Part shown: positions 16,455 through 25,800 of the stretch, in pieces
How the letters are laid out: each line of letters starts with the position of its first letter
Position numbering within the stretch: the stretch's first letter is position 1
Assembly: GCA_947084925.1 (NCBI GenBank)
Contig: CAMTUJ010000002.1
Coordinates: 6,226 to 70,225, forward strand
Reading direction: 5' to 3'
Length of the DNA stretch: 64,000 nt
Source of the DNA: JAGPUQ01 sp947084925
GTDB taxonomy: Bacteria; Pseudomonadota; Gammaproteobacteria; Pseudomonadales; Porticoccaceae
Position numbers and translations under genes: made by a program
Notes under the pieces: generated by a model
Database searches by the model: none
What the model was told of the DNA's origin: nothing
Seen by the model: only the letters and a program-made list of their open reading frames with translations

Positions 16455-17186
16455 ATGACCTACTGTCTTGGCATCTGCGTCGAACAGGGACTGGTGCTGG
16501 CATCCGACAGCCGCACCAGCGCCGGGGTCGATTACGCCTCGGTGTACAGCAAGATGCACGAGTTCAAGCCCGCCGCCGACCGTCAGTTCGTGCTGCTCAC
16601 GGCGGGCAATCTCGCGCTCAGCCAGCAGCTCGTCAGCCACCTGCGCCGCGACCTGGATTACCCCGGGCCAGCCGGCAACCTCAACCGCGCGCGCTACCTG
16701 TTCGAAGCGGCGGAATACGTGGGCGCGACCAACCTGGAAATCCAGAACACCCACGGCCCGGCGCTGCGCGCCAGCGGTCAGAGTCCCGAGGTCACGCTGA
16801 TTCTGGGCGGCCAGATCGCCGGCCAGCCGCCCGGACTGTTCATCGTCTACGCCCAGGGCAACCATGCGGCGGCGACGGCGGAGACACCCTTCCTCCAGAT
16901 CGGCGAGATCAAGTACGGCAAGCCGATGCTGGACCGGGTGGCTCGCTTCGAGATGGCGCTGGATGACGCGGCGCAGCTCTCCTTGGTCAGTCTCGACGCC
17001 ACCGCGCGTTCCAACCTTTCCGTCGGCCCGCCCTACGAAGTCGCGATCTATCGGCGCGACAGCCTCGCCCTCGGCAAACGTTTTCTGTTTGCCGGCGACG
17101 ATCCTTTTCTGGACGAACTCAGCACCACCTGGAACCGCCAGTTGTGCGCGGCGTTTCAGCAGTTGCCGAAGTTTCGGTGGTTGTAG
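16455..17186 (+). CDS. Anbu, bacterial proteasome-like N-terminal-nucleophile peptidase
   Basis: A 243-residue member of the Anbu (ancestral beta subunit) family. The start is fixed by chemistry: ATG at 16455 puts Thr2 (MTYCLGICVEQGLVLASDSR) at the mature N-terminus once Met is removed. ASDSRTSAGVDYASVY matches the Anbu signature with the catalytic Asp, and GNLALSQQLVSHL follows near 51. C-terminal length is typical. Anbu rings form dodecamers, and the substrates are unknown. It is normally encoded with alpha-E, ATP-grasp and transglutaminase-like genes, none of which is adjacent here: a hot-dog gene precedes it and mobA converges on it. Confidence 0.9.
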   Translation: MTYCLGICVEQGLVLASDSRTSAGVDYASVYSKMHEFKPAADRQFVLLTAGNLALSQQLVSHLRRDLDYPGPAGNLNRARYLFEAAEYVGATNLEIQNTHGPALRASGQSPEVTLILGGQIAGQPPGLFIVYAQGNHAAATAETPFLQIGEIKYGKPMLDRVARFEMALDDAAQLSLVSLDATARSNLSVGPPYEVAIYRRDSLALGKRFLFAGDDPFLDELSTTWNRQLCAAFQQLPKFRWL

Positions 17187-17230
17187 CGATCCGAGACGCC
17201 AGTTGGCTGGATGGTTATCAGGTTTTTGTT

Positions 17231-17247
17231 CGCCCGGATACCGGGCG
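17231..17247. terminator. Hairpin between convergent Anbu gene and mobA
   Basis: CGCCCGG and CCGGGCG form a 7-bp stem with an ATA loop between the two stop codons; GAAGTTTTCC follows on the plus strand. It probably serves Anbu-gene termination. Confidence 0.5.
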
Positions 17248-17262
17248 GAAGTTTTCCTGCAA

Positions 17263-17820
17263 TCAGCCGGGTATATGTATCTGTGGCACGATGAGTTCCC
17301 ACTCCGCCGGCGTATTGACGTTGGCGAGCTCGGTTTCCGGACTGTGCAGCGGCAGTGTTTCCGCGCCCAGATCCCGCAGCAGCGCCGCGAGCGAGCGATC
17401 CGCGGCGGGATCGGTCACCCGCGTTTCGATCGCCCGCATCGCTGCGGGGGAGAGCGGCAGCCACAGCGGCAGCAGATGACCTTCGTAATGGCGCGGTCGC
17501 TGCGATTCGTTGCTCGCGGTGAGCAGTGCCGCAAGCGTGCCGGCGGAGAGCAGCGGCATATCCACCGGCACCACCAGCAGGTCGCGGCCGGGGTAGTGGA
17601 TGCCCAGGCTGTGCAGCGCGCCGAGTGGACCCTGTCCGGGAATCCGGTCGGCGATGCAGCCGGGCGCATCGCGGCAGATCACCACTTTGGCGAGATCCAG
17701 CGCGCGCAGTCTGGCGGTCATGTGATCGAGCAAGGTGCCGGCGCCGACCGGCAGCCGCGCTTTGTCGGTGCCCATGCGGCGGGATTGTCCGCCCGCGAGC
17801 AGGGCGCCGATGGCCTTCAT
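17263..17820 (-). CDS. mobA: Molybdenum cofactor guanylyltransferase MobA
   Basis: Transfers GMP to molybdopterin to give the MGD form used by DMSO-reductase-family enzymes. The 185-residue protein opens MKAIGALLAGGQSRRMGTDKARL, the GGxSxRMGxDK nucleotide-binding signature, and has LLVVPVDMPLLSAGTLAALL near 97-116. It is the last gene of a six-gene Moco operon, with its ATG ten bases after the moaE stop. Length is typical. Confidence 0.94.
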   Translation of the reverse strand: MKAIGALLAGGQSRRMGTDKARLPVGAGTLLDHMTARLRALDLAKVVICRDAPGCIADRIPGQGPLGALHSLGIHYPGRDLLVVPVDMPLLSAGTLAALLTASNESQRPRHYEGHLLPLWLPLSPAAMRAIETRVTDPAADRSLAALLRDLGAETLPLHSPETELANVNTPAEWELIVPQIHIPG

Positions 17821-17830
17821 GCCAGGGATG

Positions 17831-18307
17831 TCACTGCTGCTGTTGCCGGGCGGCCCGCCAGCGTTTTGCCGCTTCGTCGTCGCTCTGTTTGGCTTCCACC
17901 CAGCGTTCCCCTTCCGGTGTGAATTCCTTTTTCCAGAACGGCGCCTCGGTTTTCAGATAGTCCATCAGGAATTCGCAGGCGGCGAAGGCTTCGCGCCGGT
18001 GGCTGCCGGTGACGCCCACGAACACGATGGGTTCGCCGGGATGCAGCAAGCCGACCCGGTGGGCGATCAGCACTTGACCGAGCGGCCAGCGCACCCGTGC
18101 CCGGCCGATGATGGCGGTCAGGGATTTTTCGGTCATGCCGGGGTAGTGTTCGAGCTGCATGGCGGTGACCGGGTTGTTGGTCAAATCCCGCACCATGCCG
18201 ACAAAGGTCACCAGTGCGCCCTGGCTGTGGGCGCGGTCGTTGACCAGTTCCGCGGTCAGCGCGGCGGGATCGAGCGCCGTCGTCAAAATCCGCACGTCAT
18301 CGGTCAC
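17831..18307 (-). CDS. moaE: Molybdopterin synthase catalytic subunit MoaE
   Basis: With MoaD-thiocarboxylate, converts cPMP to molybdopterin. The 158-residue protein has GALVTFVGMVRDLTNNP near 30-46, LEHYPGMTEKSLTAI, HRVGLLHPGEPIVFVGV near 90-106 and the catalytic-lysine segment FLMDYLKTEAPFWKKE near 120-135. It starts two bases after moaD ends, which fits the two-subunit enzyme. Confidence 0.95.
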   Translation of the reverse strand: MTDDVRILTTALDPAALTAELVNDRAHSQGALVTFVGMVRDLTNNPVTAMQLEHYPGMTEKSLTAIIGRARVRWPLGQVLIAHRVGLLHPGEPIVFVGVTGSHRREAFAACEFLMDYLKTEAPFWKKEFTPEGERWVEAKQSDDEAAKRWRAARQQQQ

Positions 18308-18309
18308 GA

Positions 18310-18558
18310 TCAGCCTCCGGTGGCGGGCGGAAAAAAGGCGACCTCATCGCCCGGCCGTATCGGGGTGGCGTCGTCCGCCAGCTCCTGATTCACCGCCGCC
18401 AGCACCTGACGTCCGGCAAACAGCGCGTGCCAGCTTGGGCCGCGCGCGGCGAGCTGCGCCTTGAGCGCGCCCACGGTGGTGGGTTCCGCCAGCTCCAGCG
18501 CGAGGCGCGCCAGATCGAGGGTTTCCCGCAGGCGGGCGAAGAACAGCACTTCAATCAC
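18310..18558 (-). CDS. moaD: Molybdopterin synthase sulfur carrier subunit MoaD
   Basis: An 82-residue ubiquitin-like sulfur carrier. It opens MIEVLFFARLRETLDLARL and ends FFPPATGG; the terminal Gly-Gly is the residue pair that is adenylated and thiocarboxylated. The gene overlaps the moaC stop by eight bases and directly precedes moaE, so translation is probably coupled. Confidence 0.94.
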   Translation of the reverse strand: MIEVLFFARLRETLDLARLALELAEPTTVGALKAQLAARGPSWHALFAGRQVLAAVNQELADDATPIRPGDEVAFFPPATGG

Positions 18559-19027
18559 TGCTGCGTTCCCAGCGGCCGGTCTTGCCGCCGTCCTTCGACA
18601 GCACGCGGATGGCGCCGATCTCCATGCCCGGGTCCACCGCCTTGCACATGTCGAACAGGGTCAGGGCGGCGACGGATACCGCGGTGAGCGCTTCCATTTC
18701 GACGCCCGTCTTGCCGTCGAGTTTGCATTCGGCCTGGATGCGCACGCCGTCGTCCTGCACCGCGAATTCGACCTGCACCCGCGCCAGCAGCAGCGGATGG
18801 CACAGGGGGATCAGTTCGGCGCAGCGCTTGGCGGCCATGATGCCGGCGATGCGCGCGGTGGCCAGCACATCGCCCTTGGCGTGGCCGCCGCTGCGGATCA
18901 GCGCGAGTGTCTCGGGCTGCATGGCGACGAAACCCTCGGCGCGGGCGACGCGGGTGGTCACCGCCTTGCCGCTGACGTCCACCATGCTGGCTTCGCCGGC
19001 GGCATTGAGGTGCGAAAGGCCGCTCAC
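18551..19027 (-). CDS. moaC: Cyclic pyranopterin monophosphate synthase MoaC
   Basis: Converts the MoaA product (3',8-cyclo-GTP) to cPMP. The 158-residue protein has GLSHLNAAGEASMVDVSGKA at the start, RIAGIMAAKRCAELIPLCHP near 62-81 (catalytic Lys and His region) and KTGVEMEALTAVSVAALTLFDMCKA near 110-134 (given by position). The GTG start lies in a GTGA four-base overlap with the moaB stop, giving the usual length of about 160 residues; the longer upstream frame is moaB in another frame. Confidence 0.95.
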   Translation of the reverse strand: MSGLSHLNAAGEASMVDVSGKAVTTRVARAEGFVAMQPETLALIRSGGHAKGDVLATARIAGIMAAKRCAELIPLCHPLLLARVQVEFAVQDDGVRIQAECKLDGKTGVEMEALTAVSVAALTLFDMCKAVDPGMEIGAIRVLSKDGGKTGRWERSSD

Positions 19028-19578
19028 GATGAGGTTTCCCGGGTGCCGCAGTCCGCACCCTCTACCTGCTTGAGCTGCGCGACGAAATTGCAGGGCCGGT
19101 GGGTGGCGTCGAGCTGTTCGGCGATGATGCCGTCCCAGGCGGTGCGGCAGGCGTTGGTGGAGCCGGGCACGCAAAAGATGAGGGTGCCGTTGGAGAGACC
19201 GGCGAGCGCCCGCGACTGCACGGTGGACGAACCGATGTCGCGGTGGGAAATCTGCCGGAACAGTTCACCGAAACCCTCGACCGTCACATCGAACAGGGGC
19301 GCCACCGCCTGGGGCGTCGAATCGCGGCCGGTAAAGCCGGTGCCGCCGGTGATGATGATCACCTGCACGGCGTCGGAGGCGGCCCAGACCGCGACCTGGG
19401 CGCGGATGCGGTAGAGATCGTCCTTCAGCATCCGCTTTTCTGCGAGTCGATGGCCGGCGGCGCGGAGTTTTTCCACCAGCAACTGGCCCGAGGTATCGGT
19501 CGCCTCGGTGCGGCTGTCGGAGACCGTGAGTACCGCGATCCGCAGCGGTACGAACCGGTCGGCATGGACTTTGGTCAT
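19024..19578 (-). CDS. moaB: Molybdenum cofactor biosynthesis protein MoaB
   Basis: A 184-residue MoaB/MogA-fold protein, probably a molybdopterin adenylyltransferase. It has the VLTVSDSRTEATDTSGQLL N-terminal motif near 16-34, VIIITGGTGFTGRDSTPQAV near 74-93 and the GTLIFCVPGSTNACRTAW block near 130-147 that forms the MPT-binding site. It stands between moaA (13 bases upstream) and moaC (four-base overlap). MogA is absent from the window, so this protein may do the adenylation step before MoeA. Confidence 0.94.
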   Translation of the reverse strand: MTKVHADRFVPLRIAVLTVSDSRTEATDTSGQLLVEKLRAAGHRLAEKRMLKDDLYRIRAQVAVWAASDAVQVIIITGGTGFTGRDSTPQAVAPLFDVTVEGFGELFRQISHRDIGSSTVQSRALAGLSNGTLIFCVPGSTNACRTAWDGIIAEQLDATHRPCNFVAQLKQVEGADCGTRETSS

Positions 19579-19591
19579 CGGATGTCCTCCT

Positions 19592-20566
19592 TCAGCCGCC
19601 GAGCATGGCGAGGTGGCGGGTGCCGCCGCTGAAACCGTCCTGGAGAAAATGGCTGACTTTCTTGTCCGCCAGGCGGTCGCGCAAAAAGGCGATCAGTTCG
19701 TCGCGCTGGACGTCGGCCTGCAACAGGTGGCGCAGATCGATGCCGTGCTCCGAAAACAAACACAGGTGCAGCTTGCCGGTGGCGCTCATGCGCAGCCGGT
19801 TGCAGGTGGCGCAGAAGTCCTTGCCGTAGGGCATGATCAGGCCGATGCGGCCCCGGTAATCCGCATGGTGAAATTCCTGCGCCGGGCCGGCGTCCTGCGC
19901 GCGGATGGTCTGGGTCCAGCCCTCGGTCAGCAGACGGCGGCGCAGGTCTTCGCCGGCGACGTGGTGGCGGCGGAAAAACTCGCCGTTGTCGCCGGTCTGC
20001 ATCAGCTCGATGAAGCGCAGCGTGATGGGTTTGTCCCGCAGCCAGGCGAGGAAGCGGTCGATCTGGTTGTCGTTGCAGCCGCGCAGCAGCACGGTGTTGA
20101 CCTTGACGGTGGCAATGCCCAGTGCCAGCGCGCGGTCGAGGCCGTCGAGCAGCTCCTGCAAACGCTCGTGGCCGGTGATGGCGTGAAACATCGCCGGGTC
20201 CAGGCTGTCGATGCTGAGGTTGAGCGCGTCCAGCCCGGCCGCGGCCCAGGCGTCGATGCGCTCGGGCAGCTTGTAGCCGTTGGTGGTGAGCGCCGCGGTG
20301 CGGATGCCGGGTGTCGCTTTCACCGCCGCGATGATGTCGGGCAGATCGGCGCGCACCGAAGGTTCGCCGCCGGTGATGCGGATCTTGGTGGTGCCGGTGG
20401 CGGCGAAGGCGGCGACCACGCGGCGCAGCTCGTCCAGGCTCAGAAAGGCACGGTCGGGCTTGCCTTCATACCCATCGGGCAGGCAATAGGTGCAACGGAA
20501 GTTGCAAACATCGGTGACGGACAGGCGCAAGTAATGAAACTCGCGCCCGAAGCTGTCCTGTAACAT
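19592..20566 (-). CDS. moaA: GTP 3',8-cyclase MoaA (radical SAM)
   Basis: First enzyme of Moco synthesis, a radical-SAM enzyme with two 4Fe-4S clusters. The N-terminal cluster cysteines are Cys21, Cys25 and Cys28 in DVCNFRCTYCLP. ITGGEPSVRADL is near 69, and the C-terminal cluster is in FCATCNRLRMSATGKLHLCLF. The protein ends MLGG, keeping the essential C-terminal Gly-Gly. ATG 20566 follows GAAAGG and gives 324 residues; the longer frame upstream is leader. It is the first gene of moaA-moaB-moaC-moaD-moaE-mobA. Confidence 0.95.
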   Translation of the reverse strand: MLQDSFGREFHYLRLSVTDVCNFRCTYCLPDGYEGKPDRAFLSLDELRRVVAAFAATGTTKIRITGGEPSVRADLPDIIAAVKATPGIRTAALTTNGYKLPERIDAWAAAGLDALNLSIDSLDPAMFHAITGHERLQELLDGLDRALALGIATVKVNTVLLRGCNDNQIDRFLAWLRDKPITLRFIELMQTGDNGEFFRRHHVAGEDLRRRLLTEGWTQTIRAQDAGPAQEFHHADYRGRIGLIMPYGKDFCATCNRLRMSATGKLHLCLFSEHGIDLRHLLQADVQRDELIAFLRDRLADKKVSHFLQDGFSGGTRHLAMLGG

Positions 20567-20720
20567 GGCAAACACCTTTCCAAGGACGGGAGGACGAACG
20601 GTTTCCCGCGCATCCCTCAGAACCCTTTTCGGGTTCTCGGTGCCGGATTCCTGTCCCCGGTTCTCACTGGTCAAGTGCATGGTGGTGCAGTGCACGGCGG
20701 TAAGGTGGACGGTGGGGAGT
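20567..20720 (-). promoter_or_regulatory. moaA leader with hairpin
   Basis: About 150 bases upstream of moaA hold a hairpin at 20619-20637 (AGAACCC, five-base loop, GGGTTCT) and a second GGTTCTC-type element 20-30 bases farther up. Leaders before moaA often carry a Moco riboswitch, but I cannot match the conserved core here, so only a structured leader is claimed. Confidence 0.35.
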
Positions 20721-20860
20721 TAGAGCCCCGGCACTCGGAGTTTGTCTGTGATCGCTGCGGCGGCAAGCCAGTGGCGATGTCCGGAGTGTAGCACGGCCGC
20801 CGCCGGCAATGGCTTTGCTACACTCCGGGCCAGTTTCCCGCGCCGCACAGGACACCTTCG

Positions 20861-21361
20861 ATGCCGCCATCCTCCTATCCTCCCGCACCCCCGAGCTCTC
20901 CGGTCTGCGCCGCCACCGCCGGCAGCGACGCCTACATGAACCGGGTCGAACCAACCGAGTTGGTGGCGTTTCTCAACCAGTTGCTGGAAGCCGAGCGCGC
21001 CGGTACCCGGGTGGCGCGGGAGTCCCGCGCGCAGTGCGCCACCGCGCCCGAGCGCCAACTGATGGTGGACATCCACGGCGACGAAGCGCGCTGGTGCAAG
21101 ATGCTGATGGAAGCCATCCCACGCCTGGGTGGCGAGTCCTCGCTCAAGGTTGGCGACTTCCACCCGCGCGCCATGGCCATCGCCGCGCTGGACGAGCGAC
21201 TGCGGTTTCTCAACCGCGGCCAGGGCTGGGTGGCCAAGCGCCTGGGCGAGATGATTCCGCGCGTCGCCGATGAGGCATTGCGCACCGAGCTGGTCGCGAT
21301 GCGCGAAAACCACGACGCCAATATCGCCCGGGTCAACCGCTTCCTCGACGAGCGCCGCTAG
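20861..21361 (+). CDS. Hypothetical all-helical protein, DUF6306/ferritin-like
   Basis: A 166-residue soluble protein. The first about 30 residues are Pro-rich and low complexity; a start at the internal ATG 20936 (MNRVEPTELV) would remove them. The rest is helical: VAFLNQLLEAERAGTRVARE, ERQLMVDIHGDEARWCKMLMEAI and a C-terminal MRENHDANIARVNRFLDE, each with Glu and His spaced as in ferritin-like bundles. It resembles DUF6306-type proteins, from memory, with moderate certainty. It lies nine bases before mtfA, so the two are probably co-expressed. Metal binding is inferred only. Confidence 0.7.
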   Translation: MPPSSYPPAPPSSPVCAATAGSDAYMNRVEPTELVAFLNQLLEAERAGTRVARESRAQCATAPERQLMVDIHGDEARWCKMLMEAIPRLGGESSLKVGDFHPRAMAIAALDERLRFLNRGQGWVAKRLGEMIPRVADEALRTELVAMRENHDANIARVNRFLDERR

Positions 21362-21369
21362 CCACCGCG

Positions 21370-22134
21370 ATGTTCGATCGCCTGCGCCGCTGGCGCGAAA
21401 ATCGCCGCCTGCAGCGCCTGGCGGTTCCGGTCGAGGCCTGGGAGGCCGCCATCGCGGACTGGCCGGTGGCCGCCCGCTATCGGGGAGAGGCGCGGACGCG
21501 GCTGCGCGACATGGCGCTGCGCTTTCTGCTGCGCAAGGAGTTCGTCGCCGCCGACGGGCTCGAAGTCACCGACGCCATGCAGCTTCGGATTGCCACCATG
21601 GCCGCCGTGCCGGTGCTGGAACTGGGCCTGGAATGGTATGACGGCTGGGTGACCCTGATCCTCTATACCGGGGCTTTCGTTCCATCGCACGACCGCGAGG
21701 ATGAGTACGGCATCGTCCACACCGAGCGTGAACCCCTGACCGGCGAAACCTCGGAACACGGGCCGGTGATCCTCTCCTGGGACGACGTCGCCAGCGCCGG
21801 GGACGCCTACAACGTGGTGATCCACGAGATGGCCCACAAGCTCGACATGCGCAGCGATGGTGGTCCCAACGGCGCGCCACCCCTGCATCCGGACATGAAC
21901 CCGGCCGCCTGGACGCAGGCTTTTACCGCCGCCTGGGAAGACCTCGAACACCGCGCCGCCACCGACGCAGACGATGAACTGCCCATCGATCCCTATGCAC
22001 TTCAGGACGCGGGTGAATTCTTCGCGGTGACGAGTGAATGCTTTTTCGAAGCGCCGGAGCGGCTGGCGGAGTACTGGCCGGCGCTGTATCGGCAACTGAG
22101 TGCTTTTTATCGGCAGGATCCCCTCGGTTCGTGA
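21370..22134 (+). CDS. mtfA: Zinc-dependent peptidase MtfA (Mlc titration factor A family)
   Basis: A 254-residue cytosolic gluzincin. The zinc site is VIHEMAHKLDMRSDG near 155-169 (HExxH), and the third ligand probably lies in EFFAVTSECFFEAPERL near 217-233. GPVILSWDDVASAG precedes the motif, as in Escherichia coli MtfA, which binds Mlc and relieves repression of ptsG. No PTS genes are nearby, so its target here is unknown. Length is typical. Confidence 0.92.
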   Translation: MFDRLRRWRENRRLQRLAVPVEAWEAAIADWPVAARYRGEARTRLRDMALRFLLRKEFVAADGLEVTDAMQLRIATMAAVPVLELGLEWYDGWVTLILYTGAFVPSHDREDEYGIVHTEREPLTGETSEHGPVILSWDDVASAGDAYNVVIHEMAHKLDMRSDGGPNGAPPLHPDMNPAAWTQAFTAAWEDLEHRAATDADDELPIDPYALQDAGEFFAVTSECFFEAPERLAEYWPALYRQLSAFYRQDPLGS

Positions 22135-22246
22135 TCGGGATGTGGTTGCCGATATCATGGAAGTCGCGCGCCGATACCCGGATGGTCAGGCGCGGACAGC
22201 GTTAACAGGCCCCGGGACATTCATCAGGCTCAGGAGCAAAAACGGC

Positions 22247-22813
22247 GTGGAAGCAATCACGGCACTGCACAGTCGGGTTTCCCAGCCGGTATTGGTCGCA
22301 CCCGCGCCGACGGGCGCCACCCTCGACAATATCAAGCGTGCCGCCTTGCGCGCGGCCGATCACGCCATGCTGCGGCCGTGGCGTTTTCTTGTTATTGAGG
22401 GCGAAGGCCGGCACCGCCTGGGCGAGTTGTTTGTCCGCTCCCGAGAGGCTCGCGAGGGTGCGTTGCCGGAGCGCGAGCGCGAACGCACTCTGGGGCGGCC
22501 GCTGCGGGCGCCGCTGCTGATTGTCGCCATCGCCGCGTGCAGGACCAACACCAAGGTGCCCGTCGTTGAACAATTGCTGTCCGCTGGCGCCGCCGCGCAG
22601 AACATGCTCAACGCCGCCCATGCACAGGGCGTGGGCGCGATGTGGCGCACCGGCGATTTCGCCTACGACCCGGTGGTGAAAGCCGGGCTGGGCGTGAGCG
22701 ACGCCGAACACATCGTCGGCTTTCTCTACCTGGGCACGGTCAGCGAACCGCGCTCGCCGCAGGCGCCACTCGATCCGGCACGGTTTTTTGTGCCCTGGGG
22801 CAACGGTGCATAG
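22247..22813 (+). CDS. Nitroreductase-family protein, YdjA-like
   Basis: A 188-residue FMN-dependent oxidoreductase. The GTG at 22247 has AGGAG upstream and gives a start (VEAITALHSRVSQPVLVAPA) in register with YdjA. Family marks are SRVSQPVL, AALRAADHAMLRPWRFLVIEGEG near 36-58 (positions only) and AGAAAQNMLNAAHAQGVGAMWRTG near 115-138. YdjA-type enzymes reduce nitro- or enone compounds in dimers. The frame upstream overlaps the mtfA end and is not conserved. Confidence 0.87.
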   Translation: MEAITALHSRVSQPVLVAPAPTGATLDNIKRAALRAADHAMLRPWRFLVIEGEGRHRLGELFVRSREAREGALPERERERTLGRPLRAPLLIVAIAACRTNTKVPVVEQLLSAGAAAQNMLNAAHAQGVGAMWRTGDFAYDPVVKAGLGVSDAEHIVGFLYLGTVSEPRSPQAPLDPARFFVPWGNGA

Positions 22814-22820
22814 CCGGCCG

Positions 22821-25800
22821 ATGAACTGGAGTCGCGATCATGTCGGTCAGCTTGGCCTCTGGATGGCGGGGCTGGCGCTGTTTGCCGGCGCCCTTGCCGC
22901 GGTCCACGCCGGCATTCCGCTCGCGGCCGCCGCGGGCGCCGGCTTCGGCCTGCTGCTGATCGGCCGCGCCGGCGGCGCCACGGATGGCGTGTTCCTGGCG
23001 CTGCGCCACGCGGCGGTGGCGGCGCTGTTTGCCCTCGCCGCGACACCGGAACTGCCGCTCTGGCAGACGCCGCGGGAGTGGATCGATCTGCTGCGCTTGA
23101 CGCCGGAGGGCGCCACGCTGGCGTTCGCGGTCTACGGCCTGGTGGCCGGTCTGTTGCCGGTGCGGCAGCACCGGCCGCTGCCGGCGGCCACCTCGCTGGT
23201 GCTGTTGGTGGCGCCCTTTGCCCTGTTCAACGGGCTGTTTCTGCTGGCGTCGCGTGACCTGCTGGAATCCTTGGGTGCCTGGCTGGGCCCGGACGTGTCC
23301 CCGGCGCTGCGGCGACTGCCCGGCTGCTGGCTGGTGCTGGGCCTGTTCGGCGAACTGGCGGTGCAGGGCCTGGGCGTCGCCGTGGATCAGCGCTGGACCC
23401 ACAACTGGCGCCTGCGCGCGCTGCTGTGGAGCAGTGCGCTGTGGGCCGCGCTGACGCCCCTTATCGCCGATTTGGGCAGCGGCCCGCTCGCCGCGGCGCT
23501 CCCCGGCTGGCTGCAATGGCCACTGGGGGTGGCCAGTGCGGCACTGGCGCAGGCGGGCTTGTGGGGCCAGACCTTTCTCATCACCGGGGCGCTGCTGGAT
23601 GCCCTCAAGGGTCGGCGACCGACCTGGCAGGCCGCCGCCGATCACTGGCGCGGCGGCGCCGGCAAGGGCGCGGTTTACAGCGCCTGGTTCATGGTTCTCG
23701 TGTATGGCGCGGCGCTTGCCGGCGGCGGCGCGGTGGCGGCCTGGATTACCGCGCAGCCCTTATTGTTCGGGACACTGCTTGGCATGCTGCTGTTTCCCCT
23801 GGCCCGCAGTCTCATCGAAACCTTCGACGGCAGTCCGGCGCTGGCCGGTCGGCTGGGCGCGGCCTACCGCGAGCCGGCGAATCTGCTGCGCGGCGCGCTG
23901 GCGGGGTTTGCGGTCGCGCTCTGGTTTGGTCTGGATCGCACGGCCGGCGGCGATAGCCTGCGCTTCGCCGGTGGCGCGCTCGCCGGCGCCGCGGTCTATG
24001 CGGGCGTCGGTCTGCTGCTCGATGTCCTCGCCATGGTGGGTGGTCTGCGGCAGCGTCCGCAGCGCGTGTCGGTGTATCTCGTGCAAGCGGTCATGGGCGG
24101 CATCACGGGCGGGCTGCTCGCCTGGTATTTCGACGCCGGGCAGTTGCGGGTGGTGCTGGATCGCGTGGCCGCCTATGGGGTGGTGAATTTTCCGGCCGTC
24201 GGGCGCGGCAGCTACGAATACATGGTTTATCCGCTATTCAGTAAATGGGGTGCTACCGATCTGGGTCTGGTCAGCGGCGGCGTCAAGCTGTTCTACGCCC
24301 AATCCCTGTCGGGGGTGGTGCAATGGGCCATCGCCGCGCCCCTGTTCAGTCTCAATCTGGTGCTGCTGACGGCGCTGATCCAGCGGCGCCTGGCGCCGAT
24401 TCGCGCCACCTTCAGCCGCGCCGGTTTGGCCGAAGTCGGCGCGCAGACGGTGCGGGTACTGCGCTGGGGGCTGTGGATGGCGCCCATCATCTCGATCTTC
24501 CTGCGCATGGCGCAGGACCCGACCTGGTACAACCAGGATGGCGCCGTGCGCGGCCTGCTCGCCACTGCGCAGCAGGTGCTGCAACCGACGGATCACTACC
24601 GCGCCTGGAGCCTCGAGCTATTTCTGGGCCTGATGGCCTACGACTGGCTGCGCGTGCTGATCTGGTTCGACCACATGGGGCTGCGGGTGGCGACGCTGGT
24701 GAATTTCTCCTTTGTCGGCATGGATGCCGTGAACGCACGCCTCGCCCGGGCGCTGGGCCACGGCCCGCGCGGGCAGGCGATCCCGGAGGGGTTGCGCCGC
24801 TTCGCCACCTGGGCGCCGCTGCTGGTGCCGTTCTATATCCCGCGGGGTGGCGAGTGGGAGTATGTATGGATGCGCGCCGAGGGGATGCATGGCCACGCCG
24901 GGCCGCTGTTGCCGGCAGTGCGCGATTTGGTGGGTGCCTATGCGGTCGCCGCCGTGCTGGTGATCGTGGTGGGGGCCTGGGTGCTGACGCGCGCCCGCCG
25001 CGCCGGCACCCTGCACCGGGTGCGCAGTGCCCCGGCGCATGTGCTGGGCAATGGCCTCTACATGCTGCGTCTGGGCGAGGATGGCCGTGGCCATGCCCAG
25101 GTGATCCGTCCCCGGCGCGGTTGTCCGGAAATCGATCTGACCCGCCGTCCCGAAGACGATCTCGATCGCCGCGGGCGATTTTTCTATGTCAGTGAGCCCG
25201 GTCGCCCGCCCTGGTCGCTCACGCGCGAGCCTTGTTCGGGCGCCGATGTGCGTCATCGGGTGACCGAGATCTCGACCACCGCGCTGTGCTACCGCGCCGA
25301 TGCGGCGGACCTGACCGCTTTTGCGCGCGTCGAAGTGCCCGCGGACGATCCGGTCGAGTGCTGGACCCTTACCTTTGAAAATCGCAGCAACCGTCCGCGG
25401 CGCCTGCGCCTGACCAGCTTTCAGGAGCTGACGCTCGGCGACGCCGAAGCCGCTTCCCGCCACCCGGCGTTCAATGCCCTGCACGTCGGTACCCGGTTTG
25501 TGGCACCCCTCGCCGCGCTGCTGGCGCACAGCCGCCTGTTGACGGACGTGCGCGGCCGGCCCGCGGGCGAAGTGGCGTTTCATGCGGTGGCGACCGACGG
25601 TCATGGCGTGCGGCTGGCGGGTTACGAAGACAGCCGCAACCGCTTCGTCGGTGCCGGCGGTCTGGCGTGTCCGGACGGTCTGGCGCCGGATGCGCCGCGG
25701 GCGCCGGATGACGAGGGTCTGCTGTACAGCTTCGATCCCGCGCTGTCGCTGACGCTGGGGGTGACGATCCCGGCCGGGGGCCACGCCAGCGTGCGCTTCG

